A stretch of 56,122 bases of DNA from a bacterium (lineage in GTDB: Bacteria; SM23-31). The DNA lies in the NCBI GenBank assembly GCA_028278455.1, contig JANQEH010000162.1, positions 1 through 56,122 on the forward strand, in the 5' to 3' direction. Both the position numbers and the translations under genes were made by a program. This document shows positions 10,226-20,123 of this stretch, piece by piece; the first letter of the stretch is position 1, and every line of letters begins with the position of its first letter. Under the pieces are notes generated by a model. The model searched no databases. It saw nothing but the letters and a program-made list of their open reading frames with translations, and had not been told where the DNA came from.

Positions 10226-12841
10226 ATGCGGTTTCAAAAAGATTTTAGAAAACCTCCTCAATTGGGAGATTGGATAGTAACAAAAATGCATGAGTATTTA
10301 CACTTTGGTTCACTTGGTGATCTCGAAGAAGAGTACAATAATATTTTTCTTACCAAAAGTGAATTCAAAGCAAGATCCTGGTATTGGAAACAGGTACTGA
10401 CAGCTCTGCCGGAATACATTCTTGCACTGATAATCCGGAGACTGCAAATGCTGAAACACTATACTAAAGTATCGCTTCGAAATATTATCAGAAACAAAGG
10501 ATATTCCTTCATTAATATAACCGGGTTATCAGTAAGTCTGTCAATTGGTTTTGTGATAATGCAGATATTGGCCACATTCTATTCTTTTGACAGCTTTCAC
10601 CTTAATAAAGAAAATATTTACAGGATAACATCACGTATTTCCACTCCTGACGGAACCACTGAGTATGCATCAGTTCCTCTTCCCATAGCTTCTGAGATTA
10701 TAAACAAAAGTCCGGCCATAGCTAAAATTACGCGAATTAAAAAAATGTCCGGTTTTAAGATTGGGAAAGATAATACGAATTTTAATACTGGGATAATGTT
10801 TACAGATCCTGAGTTTTTTGATATTTTCAGTTTTGATCTGAAATACGGTAATTCCCGGACAGTTTTGTTGAATCCCTATTCCATAGTATTAACGTATGGT
10901 TTATCTGAGAAGCTTTATGGTGAAGGTGATCCCACCGGAAAAAATCTTATGATTGAAAATCTCGGAGAATTTATCATAACCGGAGTGTTTGATGAATATG
11001 CCGATATGAAATCCCATATTGACCTTAAACCTGTTATATCTTCGGTACTGTTACCATTCCTTGAAAGTCAGAATAAAATTAAATCCTGCCTGAATAACTG
11101 GGATTATTTCAGACAACAATTTGTATATTTTTCAGTGTATGAAAATAACTCTATTGATGGAATTCAGAACCTGGTCAGAAAGGCTTCAGACGAACATTTT
11201 ACACAGCCGGACCGCAATGTTTCTTTTTATTTACAAAAACTCGACGATATTCTACCCGGTAATTCCTTAAATGATCATGCAGGAAATTCAATGCCTTTAG
11301 AGCCTATCTATATCGTAATAGGAATTGCATTAGTAATTGCCCTCATTGCAGGATTTAATTATACTAATCTTTCTATAGCAAGAGCAGTTACACGTACGAA
11401 AGATGTTGGTGTTAGAAAAGTACTCGGCGCAAAAAAACAGCAGATATTCAGTCAATATATCGGTGAAGCAGTTGTTCTGTCATCAATATCTTTTTTATCT
11501 GCATATCTAATATACAGGGCTGTATTAATACCGGGAATAACTAATTATCATATAGCCCTCAATAAATATTTTGCATTTAATGAATCGTTTCAAATTATCG
11601 TCATGTTTTTTGTTTTTACTGTAATGACCGGAATTATAGCCGGATATCTGCCGGCAAAGTATATTTCAAGACTATCTGTCACGGGTACATTAAAGTTTTC
11701 TTCAAGTCATAAAATATTCTCCGGAATCACTCTCCGTAAAGTTTTGATCATTTCTCAATTTACTTTTTCTCTGGTATTTCTTATATCAACAATTATCAAT
11801 TACCGGCAATCGGAATACATAAAAATGCTTGATACCGGATTTGAGACTGATAATATAATCAATGTCTCTCTCAGAGGAACTGATTACCAGGTTATCAGGC
11901 AGAAATTCGAACAGGAATCCATTGTAAATAGTATTTCAGCATGTGATCATCTACCGGGTACCGGTTCTCCGGGACAAGTTTACCTGATAAATCCAAATTC
12001 ATATGATTCACTCAGCGTCTATTCATATTCAGTAGACCATCATTTTATTGAAAATCTGAAAATGGAGCTCATTGCAGGAAGAAACTTTCCGGCAGGTCCC
12101 GGTACAGAATATGAAAAAGTCATTATATTGAATGAACTTGCAGCTAAAAAGTTAGGATTTGACTACCCGGCAGATGCCCTGGGAGAAATGCTGTTCCTGG
12201 AAAATAGCGTTGCAGTTGAAATTATCGGTATATTGAAAGATTTTGCTATAGCGTCAGCACATGATGAAATTCCACCCTGTGTTATCCGGAATGTTACAGA
12301 GAGTTTCAGATTCATAAATTTACGCTTCAATGAAGGTAATACCTTTGAGAATGCAAAATACGTAGAATCATTATGGAAAGATTTCAATAAGGAAGAACCA
12401 TTTACATATACAATCTACACCGAGATGATGGATGCGGAACATGCAGGAATGAATATGATATTAGGAGTAGTAAGTTTTATTTCAATTTGCGCAATCCTGA
12501 TTTCCTTACTCGGATTAATCGGTATTGTTGATTACAGCATGAAAGTTAAAATAAAAGAGATAGGTGTAAGAAAAGTGTTAGGTGCGGATACTTTCAATAT
12601 AATTAGAAAATTTTCAGGCGAATTCTTCTTCCTTCTCTTTTTTGCGGTTATTTTTTCTGTAATTCCGGCATTTTATCTCAATAGTCTATTACTGTCCATA
12701 TATGCTATCCAGAATCCGATTAAGCCGGAGTATTTCTTTACAGGATCGTTTCTTATGCTTATTATCGGCTTAATATCAATACTTTCCCGGGCATACCCGG
12801 CCTCACAGGCGAATCCCGCTGAGATCCTGAAGAATGACTGA
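10226..12841 (+). CDS. MacB/FtsX-type ABC transporter permease with permease prefix domain
   Basis: This is an 871-residue inner-membrane permease of the MacB/FtsX class. Residues 1-85 form a soluble prefix, with LGDLEEEYNNIF and a conserved Trp/Tyr patch before the first membrane helix, as in 'permease prefix domain 2' proteins paired with PadR. The rest is a duplicated unit: a membrane helix near residue 95, a MacB periplasmic core, three C-terminal helices with KDVGVRKVLGAKKQQIF, then a second core and helices with KEIGVRKVLGADTFNI. The two RKVLGA coupling motifs should contact an ATPase, but none is encoded next to it, so the ATPase must come from elsewhere or is absent. Such proteins usually export peptides or lipoproteins, or are involved in antimicrobial-peptide stress. 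Confidence 0.88.
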   Translation: MRFQKDFRKPPQLGDWIVTKMHEYLHFGSLGDLEEEYNNIFLTKSEFKARSWYWKQVLTALPEYILALIIRRLQMLKHYTKVSLRNIIRNKGYSFINITGLSVSLSIGFVIMQILATFYSFDSFHLNKENIYRITSRISTPDGTTEYASVPLPIASEIINKSPAIAKITRIKKMSGFKIGKDNTNFNTGIMFTDPEFFDIFSFDLKYGNSRTVLLNPYSIVLTYGLSEKLYGEGDPTGKNLMIENLGEFIITGVFDEYADMKSHIDLKPVISSVLLPFLESQNKIKSCLNNWDYFRQQFVYFSVYENNSIDGIQNLVRKASDEHFTQPDRNVSFYLQKLDDILPGNSLNDHAGNSMPLEPIYIVIGIALVIALIAGFNYTNLSIARAVTRTKDVGVRKVLGAKKQQIFSQYIGEAVVLSSISFLSAYLIYRAVLIPGITNYHIALNKYFAFNESFQIIVMFFVFTVMTGIIAGYLPAKYISRLSVTGTLKFSSSHKIFSGITLRKVLIISQFTFSLVFLISTIINYRQSEYIKMLDTGFETDNIINVSLRGTDYQVIRQKFEQESIVNSISACDHLPGTGSPGQVYLINPNSYDSLSVYSYSVDHHFIENLKMELIAGRNFPAGPGTEYEKVIILNELAAKKLGFDYPADALGEMLFLENSVAVEIIGILKDFAIASAHDEIPPCVIRNVTESFRFINLRFNEGNTFENAKYVESLWKDFNKEEPFTYTIYTEMMDAEHAGMNMILGVVSFISICAILISLLGLIGIVDYSMKVKIKEIGVRKVLGADTFNIIRKFSGEFFFLLFFAVIFSVIPAFYLNSLLLSIYAIQNPIKPEYFFTGSFLMLIIGLISILSRAYPASQANPAEILKND

Positions 12842-12945
12842 AAATATATTTTCCCGTTCTTATCTTTTTTCAGACTGAAGAACCAATTACCAATAAAATA
12901 AAAACGGTTGCCGGAATTACAAGGTCTACTTTATTCAGTGAATAA

Positions 12946-14136
12946 TTAATCCAATTTGAGGAATTTTTTTGGATTTTCACATGTGAAATTATTAATGATC
13001 TCATCTGCATCAGATGTTTTCAATGTCTTTAATGATCTTTTGAAATTCTCCAGAAGGTATTGATACTCAGGTTTCCCGTTCTTACTCATGTTCTTACGGT
13101 ATGATTTGCTGTCTATTATCATGGGTATATCCGATCCCCAGAGAATTTTGTTTTTAAGCTCATATCCATCACCGAATTTCTTTACAGCATCATGTTTTAA
13201 AGCTTTGATAAAGTCTTTTTTTGCACGACTGTCTGAATAATCGAAGGCTGAAATATCAGCATATGTATTTTCGTAATCCTTTAAAAGCCTGATTATTTTA
13301 TATGTCCAGCTGTCCTTTTCCAGAAACCTGCCATAGAACAGGTTGTCGAATTGGTCTTCTCCACCCATGTGTGCGAGGTTCAGTCGCAGTTTAGGATATT
13401 TTCTGAGAATTTTTTCCCAGTTTCTCGGATGAGTATTCCTAAACAATGCCTGCTGTGTACTTCCTATCTCATAAGATCCTTTCTGGCAGTGTGCGGTGAC
13501 CGGTATATCCCTGTCACAACACCACTGGTAAAAATCTCTATATTTTTGAGGCAGTTTATCAGGGTGTGGATTAAACCCAAGCGGTGGATAAAGTTTTATT
13601 CCGAGTGGTTTTCCCTGTGTAAGATCATTAATATTCCTGTAATTCTGAGAAATGCTATCCCAGAATGCAATAAAATCATTTAACTTGTCCCCAAACCCGG
13701 GTAAAAGTTTCCTCAGGTCAAATCCTATAAAAGGGCAGAATTTTGCCGAAAGTGAAGTGCTGACACTATTTATCGCCTCTTCCAGCCTCCTGTATTGCTC
13801 CTTGACCGTTGGTTCCCCGCCAACAGCCTTTCGAAGATGTATTTCTAACGGAATATCAAAATCCATTACCAGCGGTATAATCAATATATCCTCGATATCG
13901 TCAACAGCCGTTTTGATCTCATCTGAATACCTTACCAGATTCTTTTCGATACTCCTCTCGAAAAACAGGATTATTTCCTCTTTTTCTTTAAGTAGCTTTG
14001 GTACAAGAGCGCCTAATACGAGACCTCCGAAAAGTCTTTTAATAGTGCCCATCGGTATTTTATCCTTAACGGTCAAATACAACGGAATATCGACTATGTT
14101 AAAAAAATGACTGTGGCAGTCAATGAAGCATTTCAT
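12946..14136 (-). CDS. Amidohydrolase-family (TIM barrel) metal-dependent hydrolase
   Basis: This is a 396-residue protein with the N-terminal metal motif DCHSHFF (His8, His10), a central VTAHCQKGSY histidine, a LNLAHMGG histidine and a C-terminal LWGSDIP aspartate. Together these give the metal-binding set of the amidohydrolase-2 (PF04909) barrel, which includes decarboxylases and hydrolases. The start was chosen at the ATG at 14136, because AGGGGG precedes it and the metal motif sits at the N-terminus as usual; a 25-residue upstream extension is possible but lacks this support. Substrate unknown. It stands alone, on the opposite strand to its neighbours. Confidence 0.8.
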   Translation of the reverse strand: MKCFIDCHSHFFNIVDIPLYLTVKDKIPMGTIKRLFGGLVLGALVPKLLKEKEEIILFFERSIEKNLVRYSDEIKTAVDDIEDILIIPLVMDFDIPLEIHLRKAVGGEPTVKEQYRRLEEAINSVSTSLSAKFCPFIGFDLRKLLPGFGDKLNDFIAFWDSISQNYRNINDLTQGKPLGIKLYPPLGFNPHPDKLPQKYRDFYQWCCDRDIPVTAHCQKGSYEIGSTQQALFRNTHPRNWEKILRKYPKLRLNLAHMGGEDQFDNLFYGRFLEKDSWTYKIIRLLKDYENTYADISAFDYSDSRAKKDFIKALKHDAVKKFGDGYELKNKILWGSDIPMIIDSKSYRKNMSKNGKPEYQYLLENFKRSLKTLKTSDADEIINNFTCENPKKFLKLD

Positions 14137-14487
14137 GATTCCCCCTGTGATAGTTGTCGGTTTGATACTAAAATGACCTTGTTCCAGACACATAAAAGTG
14201 TTATAAAACATGTAATTAAATAAATCAACTGATCTGCTGAAACAAGTGTGAGTTAAACTTATACGATTTGGAAGGGCGGCTCAGATTCTCGAGATGGTTT
14301 TAATAACGGGAAAATATAATAACAATGTGCAATAATCAAGAATTATTTTATCATTTCAATTATTTCACCGGATTATTGTAGTCACATTTTAAGAATTGCG
14401 ATATTATGTTTTTATTATAATAATCAATAACTTATATTTCTAAAGTATAAAGTGTGCTAAATAATCTTAATATTTACGTATTGTTAA
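14137..14487. other. Divergent intergenic region
   Basis: This A+T-rich gap lies between the amidohydrolase and a small membrane protein gene, which are divergent. It presumably holds promoters for both, but I see no clear box, operator or RNA in it. Confidence 0.3.
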
Positions 14488-14676
14488 ATGGATTCAATTC
14501 TTAATACCATCCTGAATATCGGTTTATTCAAAATGATTATCGCAACTGCCCTGATCGTGATAGTAATCAGGATCATTTTTAAGATTACGGCATGGCTTTT
14601 GAAAATTGCTTTGATACTTGTCTGCTTCGCGATCATCGCACGGTTGATCTTCAATATCAGTTTTGGATTATTCTGA
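14488..14676 (+). CDS. Small hydrophobic membrane protein (62 aa)
   Basis: The 62-residue product is almost entirely hydrophobic, with two candidate membrane helices (about residues 12-32 and 36-58). Its stop codon overlaps the cutC start (TGATG), which argues for translational coupling and therefore for a real gene. No good ribosome-binding site precedes the ATG at 14488. No family recognised. Confidence 0.5.
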   Translation: MDSILNTILNIGLFKMIIATALIVIVIRIIFKITAWLLKIALILVCFAIIARLIFNISFGLF

Positions 14677-15437
14677 TGTCAACACTTATTGATGTCCGAG
14701 TTGAAATATGTATCAACAGCAGAGACCTGGCTGGTGTACGGGGTGCGGTGAATTCGGCGTACAGGGGTGGGGCATCTTACGTTGAGCTTTGCAGTGATAT
14801 GCACCTCGGAGGGACAACACCTGCCAGGGATCATATTATTGAAGCACGCATGGGTTTGAGCTATAATAAGGGATTGATGGTGATGATCCGTCCCCGGGGT
14901 GGAGATTTTTATTATACTACCAGTGAAATAAAAGTGATGAGGAAACAGGTTTTAATGGCCTCAGAAGCAGGAGCTGACGGTGTAGTATTCGGAGTATTGA
15001 ATGAATCAACCGGCAAAGTTAATATTCCGGCTGTTGAGATGCTGGTAAAAACTGCAAAAGATAACGGACTTAGAACAGGATTTCACCGTGCCATAGATGC
15101 AGCACATGATCCTGTTGGGGCTGTAGATAATTTAGCCGGCTGCGGTATAGACCGTATACTTACAGCAGGGATCCAATGGGGGAAAGATGGAAGCGCTCTT
15201 GATGGTATACCGGTTTTAAAAAAAATGATCACAAAAACCGATGGAAATATCGATATTGTCATCGGAGGTGGGATTGGCCCTGATAACGCCCAGGATCTAC
15301 TCGAGAATATACCTCTTGATATCACTCAGATCATTCTACACTCTTATTCAGGTGTAATGAAGAACGGCAGAACCGATAGGGGATATGTGAACAAATTGGT
15401 TTCAGCTGTATTAAATTTCAAGCAGGATATAAAATGA
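14676..15437 (+). CDS. cutC: CutC family copper homeostasis-like protein
   Basis: The 253-residue product matches the CutC barrel closely: VEICINS at the N-terminus, SYVELCSDMHLGGTTPA, MVMIRPRGGDFYY, ADGVVFGVL, GFHRAIDAA, DRILTAGI and the GGGIGPDNA phosphate-loop-like motif. CutC is historically linked to copper tolerance, but its biochemical role is uncertain. The start at 14676 overlaps the stop of the small upstream gene; a longer frame from 14592 would run through that gene and is unlikely. The stop overlaps the next gene by ATGA, so the three genes form a tight operon. Confidence 0.9.
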   Translation: MSTLIDVRVEICINSRDLAGVRGAVNSAYRGGASYVELCSDMHLGGTTPARDHIIEARMGLSYNKGLMVMIRPRGGDFYYTTSEIKVMRKQVLMASEAGADGVVFGVLNESTGKVNIPAVEMLVKTAKDNGLRTGFHRAIDAAHDPVGAVDNLAGCGIDRILTAGIQWGKDGSALDGIPVLKKMITKTDGNIDIVIGGGIGPDNAQDLLENIPLDITQIILHSYSGVMKNGRTDRGYVNKLVSAVLNFKQDIK

Positions 15438-16165
15438 AAAGCAAAATAATCAAGGAATTATATGATGTCCTGAAGCAGGCAGCCGGAGGCCGGGATCCAG
15501 AGCCTGAAACTAAATTTCACAAGCATGAAGAATACCTTTCATTCGGGATCGGCGCCAGTGAGTATTATGCAATCGAGGAATGGTTCAAGCCGATAGTACT
15601 CGAGCTGGATCTGAAGGAAAGACTTCAGCTTGCAGAGGAGCTCTGCGCGGAGAATATTGGTGAAATGGGGCATGCCGGGATATTTATTCTTAGTCTGAAC
15701 GTCGACTCCCTTGATCCTTCAATTTTCCCTGTTTTTGACCGGATTACGGAGAATTTTCATTCCTGGTCGCATGTTGACGCTCTCAGTTTATATGTTCTTC
15801 AGCCTATGCTGCAGAGTTTTGAGAAGGAAGTTCTGGAGCTATTAATGACATGGAGTAGATCGAAAGTGCGATGGAAACGCCGTACGAGTATGGTTGTTTT
15901 CACACGGAAAGCCTCCAAATCGGGAAAATATACTGATATCGTCATTGAGATCAGCAGACACCTTGCATTCGATAAAGAGGATATCGTTCAAAAAGGAGTG
16001 GGTTGGGCCCTGAAGGATAATATGCGCTCTGCTCCCGATAAGATAGTCCCTTTCGTAAAAGACCTCAGACGCAGGGGAGCGCCCTCAACTGTGATACTGT
16101 ATGCGATCCGGAACCTGAAGGGGAAACAGCGGGAAGATATAATGGCGATCAAGCAGAGAGGGTGA
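15434..16165 (+). CDS. DNA alkylation repair protein, AlkD-like HEAT-repeat glycosylase
   Basis: This 243-residue, mostly helical protein has the repeat pattern of AlkC/AlkD enzymes, which remove alkylated purines from DNA. Recognisable blocks include EEWFKPIVLELDLKERLQLA, the Trp-rich RSKVRWKRRTSMVVF helix, and the C-terminal VQKGVGWALKDNMRSAP...VILYAIRNLKG, typical of the family. The start overlaps the cutC stop (ATGA), so the genes are translationally coupled. It ends just before a copy of an interspersed repeat. The exact lesion specificity cannot be told. Confidence 0.82.
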   Translation: MKSKIIKELYDVLKQAAGGRDPEPETKFHKHEEYLSFGIGASEYYAIEEWFKPIVLELDLKERLQLAEELCAENIGEMGHAGIFILSLNVDSLDPSIFPVFDRITENFHSWSHVDALSLYVLQPMLQSFEKEVLELLMTWSRSKVRWKRRTSMVVFTRKASKSGKYTDIVIEISRHLAFDKEDIVQKGVGWALKDNMRSAPDKIVPFVKDLRRRGAPSTVILYAIRNLKGKQREDIMAIKQRG

Positions 16166-16179
16166 TCAAAAAGTCCCAT

Positions 16180-16243
16180 CTGTCATTTCGAGCGAAGCCG
16201 TGAAACTGTAAAGCAGGGAGCGGCAAACCGAGAAATCTCAGCA
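16180..16243 (+). repeat. Interspersed repeat copy 1 (CATTTCGAG...GAGAAATCTCAG)
   Basis: The unit starts with TGTCATTTCGAGCGAAGC and ends with GAGAAATCTCAGCATG. It shares both ends with the copies at 34467-34528 and 34541-34596. Elements of this type are scattered between genes in many Bacteroidota-like genomes; here it follows the AlkD-like gene. Confidence 0.6.
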
Positions 16244-16336
16244 TGTATTCTGCACCTAACATTTTTTTGTTAATTTTCCTTTGATATTTTTGTATCTTGG
16301 TGTTAATAAATAATTATTTTATTGGCGATACTTTCG

Positions 16337-17230
16337 ATGGATGATTATCAGGTCAGATCAAAGGCATTTGAATGGCTTGCTGAACAGGTTGAGATTTATG
16401 ATTACTCACTGCCTTGGTCTCTTCTTTTAAAGGGTTTTGATTTTAAAGGACAAAGGGTACCCTTAGTATTTCCTCAGGGTATTTTTAAACCCGCGGTGTT
16501 GGATCTCCCTATTTCAATTACATCTGTATATAAGGGACCTTATAAAGATCGTTTTGATGAAGAATCATCAGTGTTATACTATAAATATCAAGGTACAAAT
16601 CCAAATCACAGAGATAATGTTGGTTTAAGAGAAGCACTTTATAATGAACTTCCGTTAATTTATTTTCATGGACTAATGCCAGGTAAGTATTACCCGGTCT
16701 GGCCTGTATATATTGTTTATGATGACCGGGCAAACTTAACTTTTTACGTAGAATTTTCCGATGTAAGGGAACTTGTAGTCGAAAAAGGTATAGTAGCAGA
16801 AAATAGAGAATACAAAAGATCCTATATAACATCAACTGTACAGGTTAGATTACACCAGAGAGGATTTCGAGAAAGAGTACTCCATGCATACCGGTCGCAG
16901 TGTGCTTTATGCAGATTGAAACATAGAGAACTACTAGATGCTGCCCACATTGTTTCTGACAGGGAACCTGAAGGGAAACCGACAGTGGATAACGGGATTG
17001 CATTGTGCAAGCTTCATCATGCTGCATTCGATAGATTCATTATTGGTGTTACCCCTGATTATTCTATTAAGGTCAGGTCAGATATTCTTAATGAGATTGA
17101 CGGTCCTATGCTTCAACATGGATTAAAGGATCTTCATGACTCAAGATTAATACTTCCCCCCTCAAAAAAAGCCTGGCCTGACAGAGACTTATTGGATATT
17201 CGTTTTAGCAAATTTAAACAGACCGGTTAA
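16337..17230 (+). CDS. HNH endonuclease with N-terminal recognition-like domain
   Basis: The 297-residue protein has a C-terminal HNH nuclease (HNH_2 type): CALCRLKHRELLDAAHIV, then DNGIALCKLHHAAFD, giving a Cys pair, the catalytic His of AAHI and the downstream Asn and His. The N-terminal 180 residues contain LYYKYQGTNPNHRDNVGLR and PLIYFHGLMPGKYYPVWP, a domain often fused to HNH in putative modification-dependent restriction enzymes. It could be a DNA-modification reader, including a phosphorothioate-binding type, but this is inference. The start is uncertain: the ATG at 16337 is preferred to the TTG at 16322, and neither has a clear ribosome-binding site. No methylase is nearby. Confidence 0.8.
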   Translation: MDDYQVRSKAFEWLAEQVEIYDYSLPWSLLLKGFDFKGQRVPLVFPQGIFKPAVLDLPISITSVYKGPYKDRFDEESSVLYYKYQGTNPNHRDNVGLREALYNELPLIYFHGLMPGKYYPVWPVYIVYDDRANLTFYVEFSDVRELVVEKGIVAENREYKRSYITSTVQVRLHQRGFRERVLHAYRSQCALCRLKHRELLDAAHIVSDREPEGKPTVDNGIALCKLHHAAFDRFIIGVTPDYSIKVRSDILNEIDGPMLQHGLKDLHDSRLILPPSKKAWPDRDLLDIRFSKFKQTG

Positions 17231-17279
17231 TGGTACTCTTTTAATATCTTCGATTCTTTCTTCAAATTAATTATTAATA

Positions 17280-17308
17280 TTGGAATTTAGCCTCAAATTT
17301 GTTATATT
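17280..17308 (+). promoter_or_regulatory. Sigma-70-like promoter of rsgA
   Basis: TTGGAA at 17280-17285 and TATATT at 17303-17308 are separated by 17 bases and lie about 30 bases before the rsgA start. The extended TTTG(T)TATAxT context recurs before other genes in the window. Confidence 0.45.
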
Positions 17309-17336
17309 CAGCTTCCTGAGAAATAGAAAATGGTAA

Positions 17337-18443
17337 ATGGAAAAAGTGATTAAAGAAATGGAAGCAGACATACTAAAAGAATTAGAGAAACTGGGATTGG
17401 ATAGTGATATACTTGATGATATTGATGATCAGATACTTGCTGGCCACCATCTTGCGAGAGTATTGTCTGTGGACAGAGAAAGATTCACAATCCGAGATCA
17501 TACAGGTGAGATGCCGGCCGAGATAACCGGCAAGCTGATGTTCAATGCCGGATCATCCCTCGATTATCCAGCAGTCGGTGACTGGGTATACGTGCAGGTG
17601 TTCGACGAAGGCGGTCTTGCGATCATTAGCGATATCGTTTCCCGGAAAACCATTCTAAAGCGCAAATCGGCAGGAAAATCATCAGATTTCCAGGTAATAG
17701 GTACTAATATTGACACTGCATTTCTCATGCAGTCATTGGATGAGAACTACAATCTACGCCGCCTCGAAAGGTTTCTTGTTATGTGTTTCGATGCGCATAT
17801 AAAACCTGTCGTCCTGCTCAGCAAGAGCGATCTTTTGACTGAGGAAGAGATAGAGGAAAAGGCAGAAGCGATCAAGAGAATTTACAAAGATGTTGAGGTT
17901 GCCGCATTCAGTAATCTTAACGGATCGGGTATCACAGAAATCAGGGAACTGCTGACTCCCGCCAGAACATTCTGTCTCCTTGGATCATCCGGTGTCGGGA
18001 AAACCACTCTGCTGAATACACTCCTGGGAGAAGAGGCATTCAAGACAGCTGAAGTCCGGGAGAAGGACAGCAGGGGGAGACATACGACCACACGCAGGGA
18101 GATGATCTTCCTGGAGAACGGGGCGATCATTATCGATACACCGGGTATGCGCGAACTCGGTAATATCGGTGTTGAGAACGGAATCGGGATGGCATTCGAC
18201 GAGATTGCGGATCTGAGCAGGAACTGCCGTTTCGGGGATTGCACGCACACAACAGAAAAGGGATGCGCCGTTCTGGAGGCATTGCAGAATGAGCAACTCG
18301 ATCCTAAAAGGTATGACAATTATATAAAGCTGATGAAAGAATCGCAGTTTAATGAAATGACTTATCTCGAAAAACGGCAGAAAGACAAAAACTTCGGTAA
18401 AATGGTTAAATATGTAAAAAAGATAAAAAAGAAGAATAGATAA
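17337..18443 (+). CDS. rsgA: Ribosome small subunit-dependent GTPase A
   Basis: The 368-residue product is a circularly permuted GTPase that helps 30S subunit maturation. The N-terminal OB fold carries RDHTGEMPAEITGKL. G4 (LLSKSDLL) precedes G1 (LLGSSGVGKTTLL), and then come the HTTTRR switch and G3 (DTPGMREL), the permuted order expected for RsgA. The C-terminal zinc knuckle is CRFGDCTHTTEKGCAV. All catalytic motifs look intact. It has its own promoter-like sequence and is monocistronic, followed by a structured intergenic element. Confidence 0.93.
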   Translation: MEKVIKEMEADILKELEKLGLDSDILDDIDDQILAGHHLARVLSVDRERFTIRDHTGEMPAEITGKLMFNAGSSLDYPAVGDWVYVQVFDEGGLAIISDIVSRKTILKRKSAGKSSDFQVIGTNIDTAFLMQSLDENYNLRRLERFLVMCFDAHIKPVVLLSKSDLLTEEEIEEKAEAIKRIYKDVEVAAFSNLNGSGITEIRELLTPARTFCLLGSSGVGKTTLLNTLLGEEAFKTAEVREKDSRGRHTTTRREMIFLENGAIIIDTPGMRELGNIGVENGIGMAFDEIADLSRNCRFGDCTHTTEKGCAVLEALQNEQLDPKRYDNYIKLMKESQFNEMTYLEKRQKDKNFGKMVKYVKKIKKKNR

Positions 18444-18574
18444 GATCAACGATAAGTTTTCAGATTATCCCGTCAATATTGCCTATAAATAATAGTACAT
18501 GTCAATTCCTTGAAATACTCTCAAAAAAAATAATATTTGTTTTGAAATAATTAAGCTATATATTATAGCCACAG

Positions 18575-18668
18575 AAGCGGGAACGGCCTCTCGAAACGCC
18601 TCCTGCTTACAACCGGAGAAGGAGCCTTTTCAATAATATAGTTCGCCTGTATTGTGGAAAGGCTTTTT
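18575..18668 (+). promoter_or_regulatory. Candidate structured RNA / attenuator, copy 1
   Basis: Two consecutive hairpins are present. Hairpin A pairs AAGCGGGA (18575-18582) with TCCTGCTT (18601-18608), all eight positions pairing with one G-U. Hairpin B pairs AGCCTTT (18623-18629) with AAAGGCT (18658-18664), followed by a T run. A copy with the same order, the same total length (94 bases) and shared blocks CGGGAAYGGYC, GGAGCCT and AGGCTTTT occurs at 20952-21045. Function unknown; hairpin B could terminate transcription. Confidence 0.45.
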
Positions 18669-18938
18669 CTTATAATTATAAGAAATATTGTATAGGCTCA
18701 TAATATCGAATTCAGAGAATAAGAAAGCAGGAAAAGATTATCTGGGTGAAATAGCACATTGTAAAGGGCCGATTATGCTGATAACCATACCTGTGAGAAG
18801 ATCCTTTTCCGTTAACTGAATTTCTGCGGTACGCAGTCATTCCTGGGACATCTAATAAGCTGTTAATGACCGCAAAAGCATATTCTGTATGCGTTTCGGT
18901 CATTGCAGAAGGTCCATTATTAATGGCGGGAGGTAATT

Positions 18939-20023
18939 ATGATCAGATCAAGTGCATTTATTATCTGTACTATAGTTCTATTATCAAGTCTTCTATACGG
19001 GAATGCTATTTCCAGGCAGCTTCCAAACCTACGGTCAAAATGAGTTGCATAAGAGTTGACAATATAGTCAATATGATTGAATGGACCGATACGTTCAGTT
19101 TACAAGCTTTAGAACGTGGAAATACTAAAAGGATCACATTTCCTATCCCGGAGAGCAGCGATCTCTTATTAGACTCCGATGGAGCCGATTTAGAAAGGGA
19201 TAGTGAAGCCGGAACCGGGAGTTTTATTACTTCCCAGACCGGGGCAGAAAGTTCGATAGTGATTAAATTTGTAATCAGGGGAGCAAATAACAGGTTCAAT
19301 GACGGCGCTTTCAAAAGGCTTGTCAAGGAAAACGGGGAAGAGACTGACGGTAATGTTACAGTCGGGCCTGAGCTGAGGATCGATCCCTCGCTTTTCAGGC
19401 TGGTTGTAGGAGGAGGGATCAAATTTCTTTTAGCTGACCAGGCTGATTTCAAGATAGAGAATAACTATTTATTAATAACTAATGACAGCAGTAAAAGATC
19501 TTCATTATTATTCGGCGGGCTTTTTTTTGTCAGGCCTTTGATAAACAAATTTAAAAGCCCCTATGCATTTTATGAAACCGATCCCTTGTGGAAAGATATT
19601 TTAACAGGATGTGCCAAAGGATTTGAAATACTGGCCTTGCCGGTATGGGTAATTACAGATGATATCATGCTCTCTTTTGAGTTCACTGATCAATCAACAA
19701 GTGATCCTGATGGAATTGCAGCAGGACTATCTAAAAGGCTTAATTCACATTTGAGTATTGTTGCCGGTTTTTCCACTTTTAAAGGTACAGAATTAAGTCC
19801 GGGCTTCAGACATGGCGCCAATCTGATTATTAAAAATTACGTCCCGGATGACGATACAGTGCATCCGGTATACTCGCGTTTTATTTCATTTGATATTGGT
19901 GATGATGATAATAAACTTGACGGTTTTCCTCTTTTTGATGCGGGTACCAGAGGCAGTGAGCCGATATTTCCGGGCCATCCGATAATAGACAGCAAAACCG
20001 GGCAGTTCATATCGGATTCATAA
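18939..20023 (+). CDS. Hypothetical secreted protein, frame broken after the signal peptide
   Basis: A strong GGAGG precedes the ATG at 18939, which opens a typical signal peptide (MIRSSAFIICTIVLLSSLLYGNA), but that frame stops 35 codons on. The body of the protein, from about KMSCIRVDNIVNMIEWTD to the stop at 20023, lies in another frame that is open further upstream (from 18866) but encodes nothing plausible there. The simplest reading is one indel between about 18995 and 19045 in a single exported protein of roughly 360 aa. The body is beta-rich, with Asp/Asn-rich turns, and I do not recognise it. A functional short version starting at an internal Met is the alternative. Confidence 0.55.
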
Positions 20024-20123
20024 TTCCGGTTGATCTTATCGGCCTATTCAGATCCGATAGTTAATAAAAAAATTGTCTGTGATAATTATTGCCCATTTAT
20101 AACAAAAAATTAGGGAGGATAGT

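Noticed and set aside
18866..18938. Upstream extension of the 18939-20023 protein body to 18866
   Set aside because: The extension encodes no credible leader and conflicts with the strong ribosome-binding site and signal peptide at 18939 in another frame.
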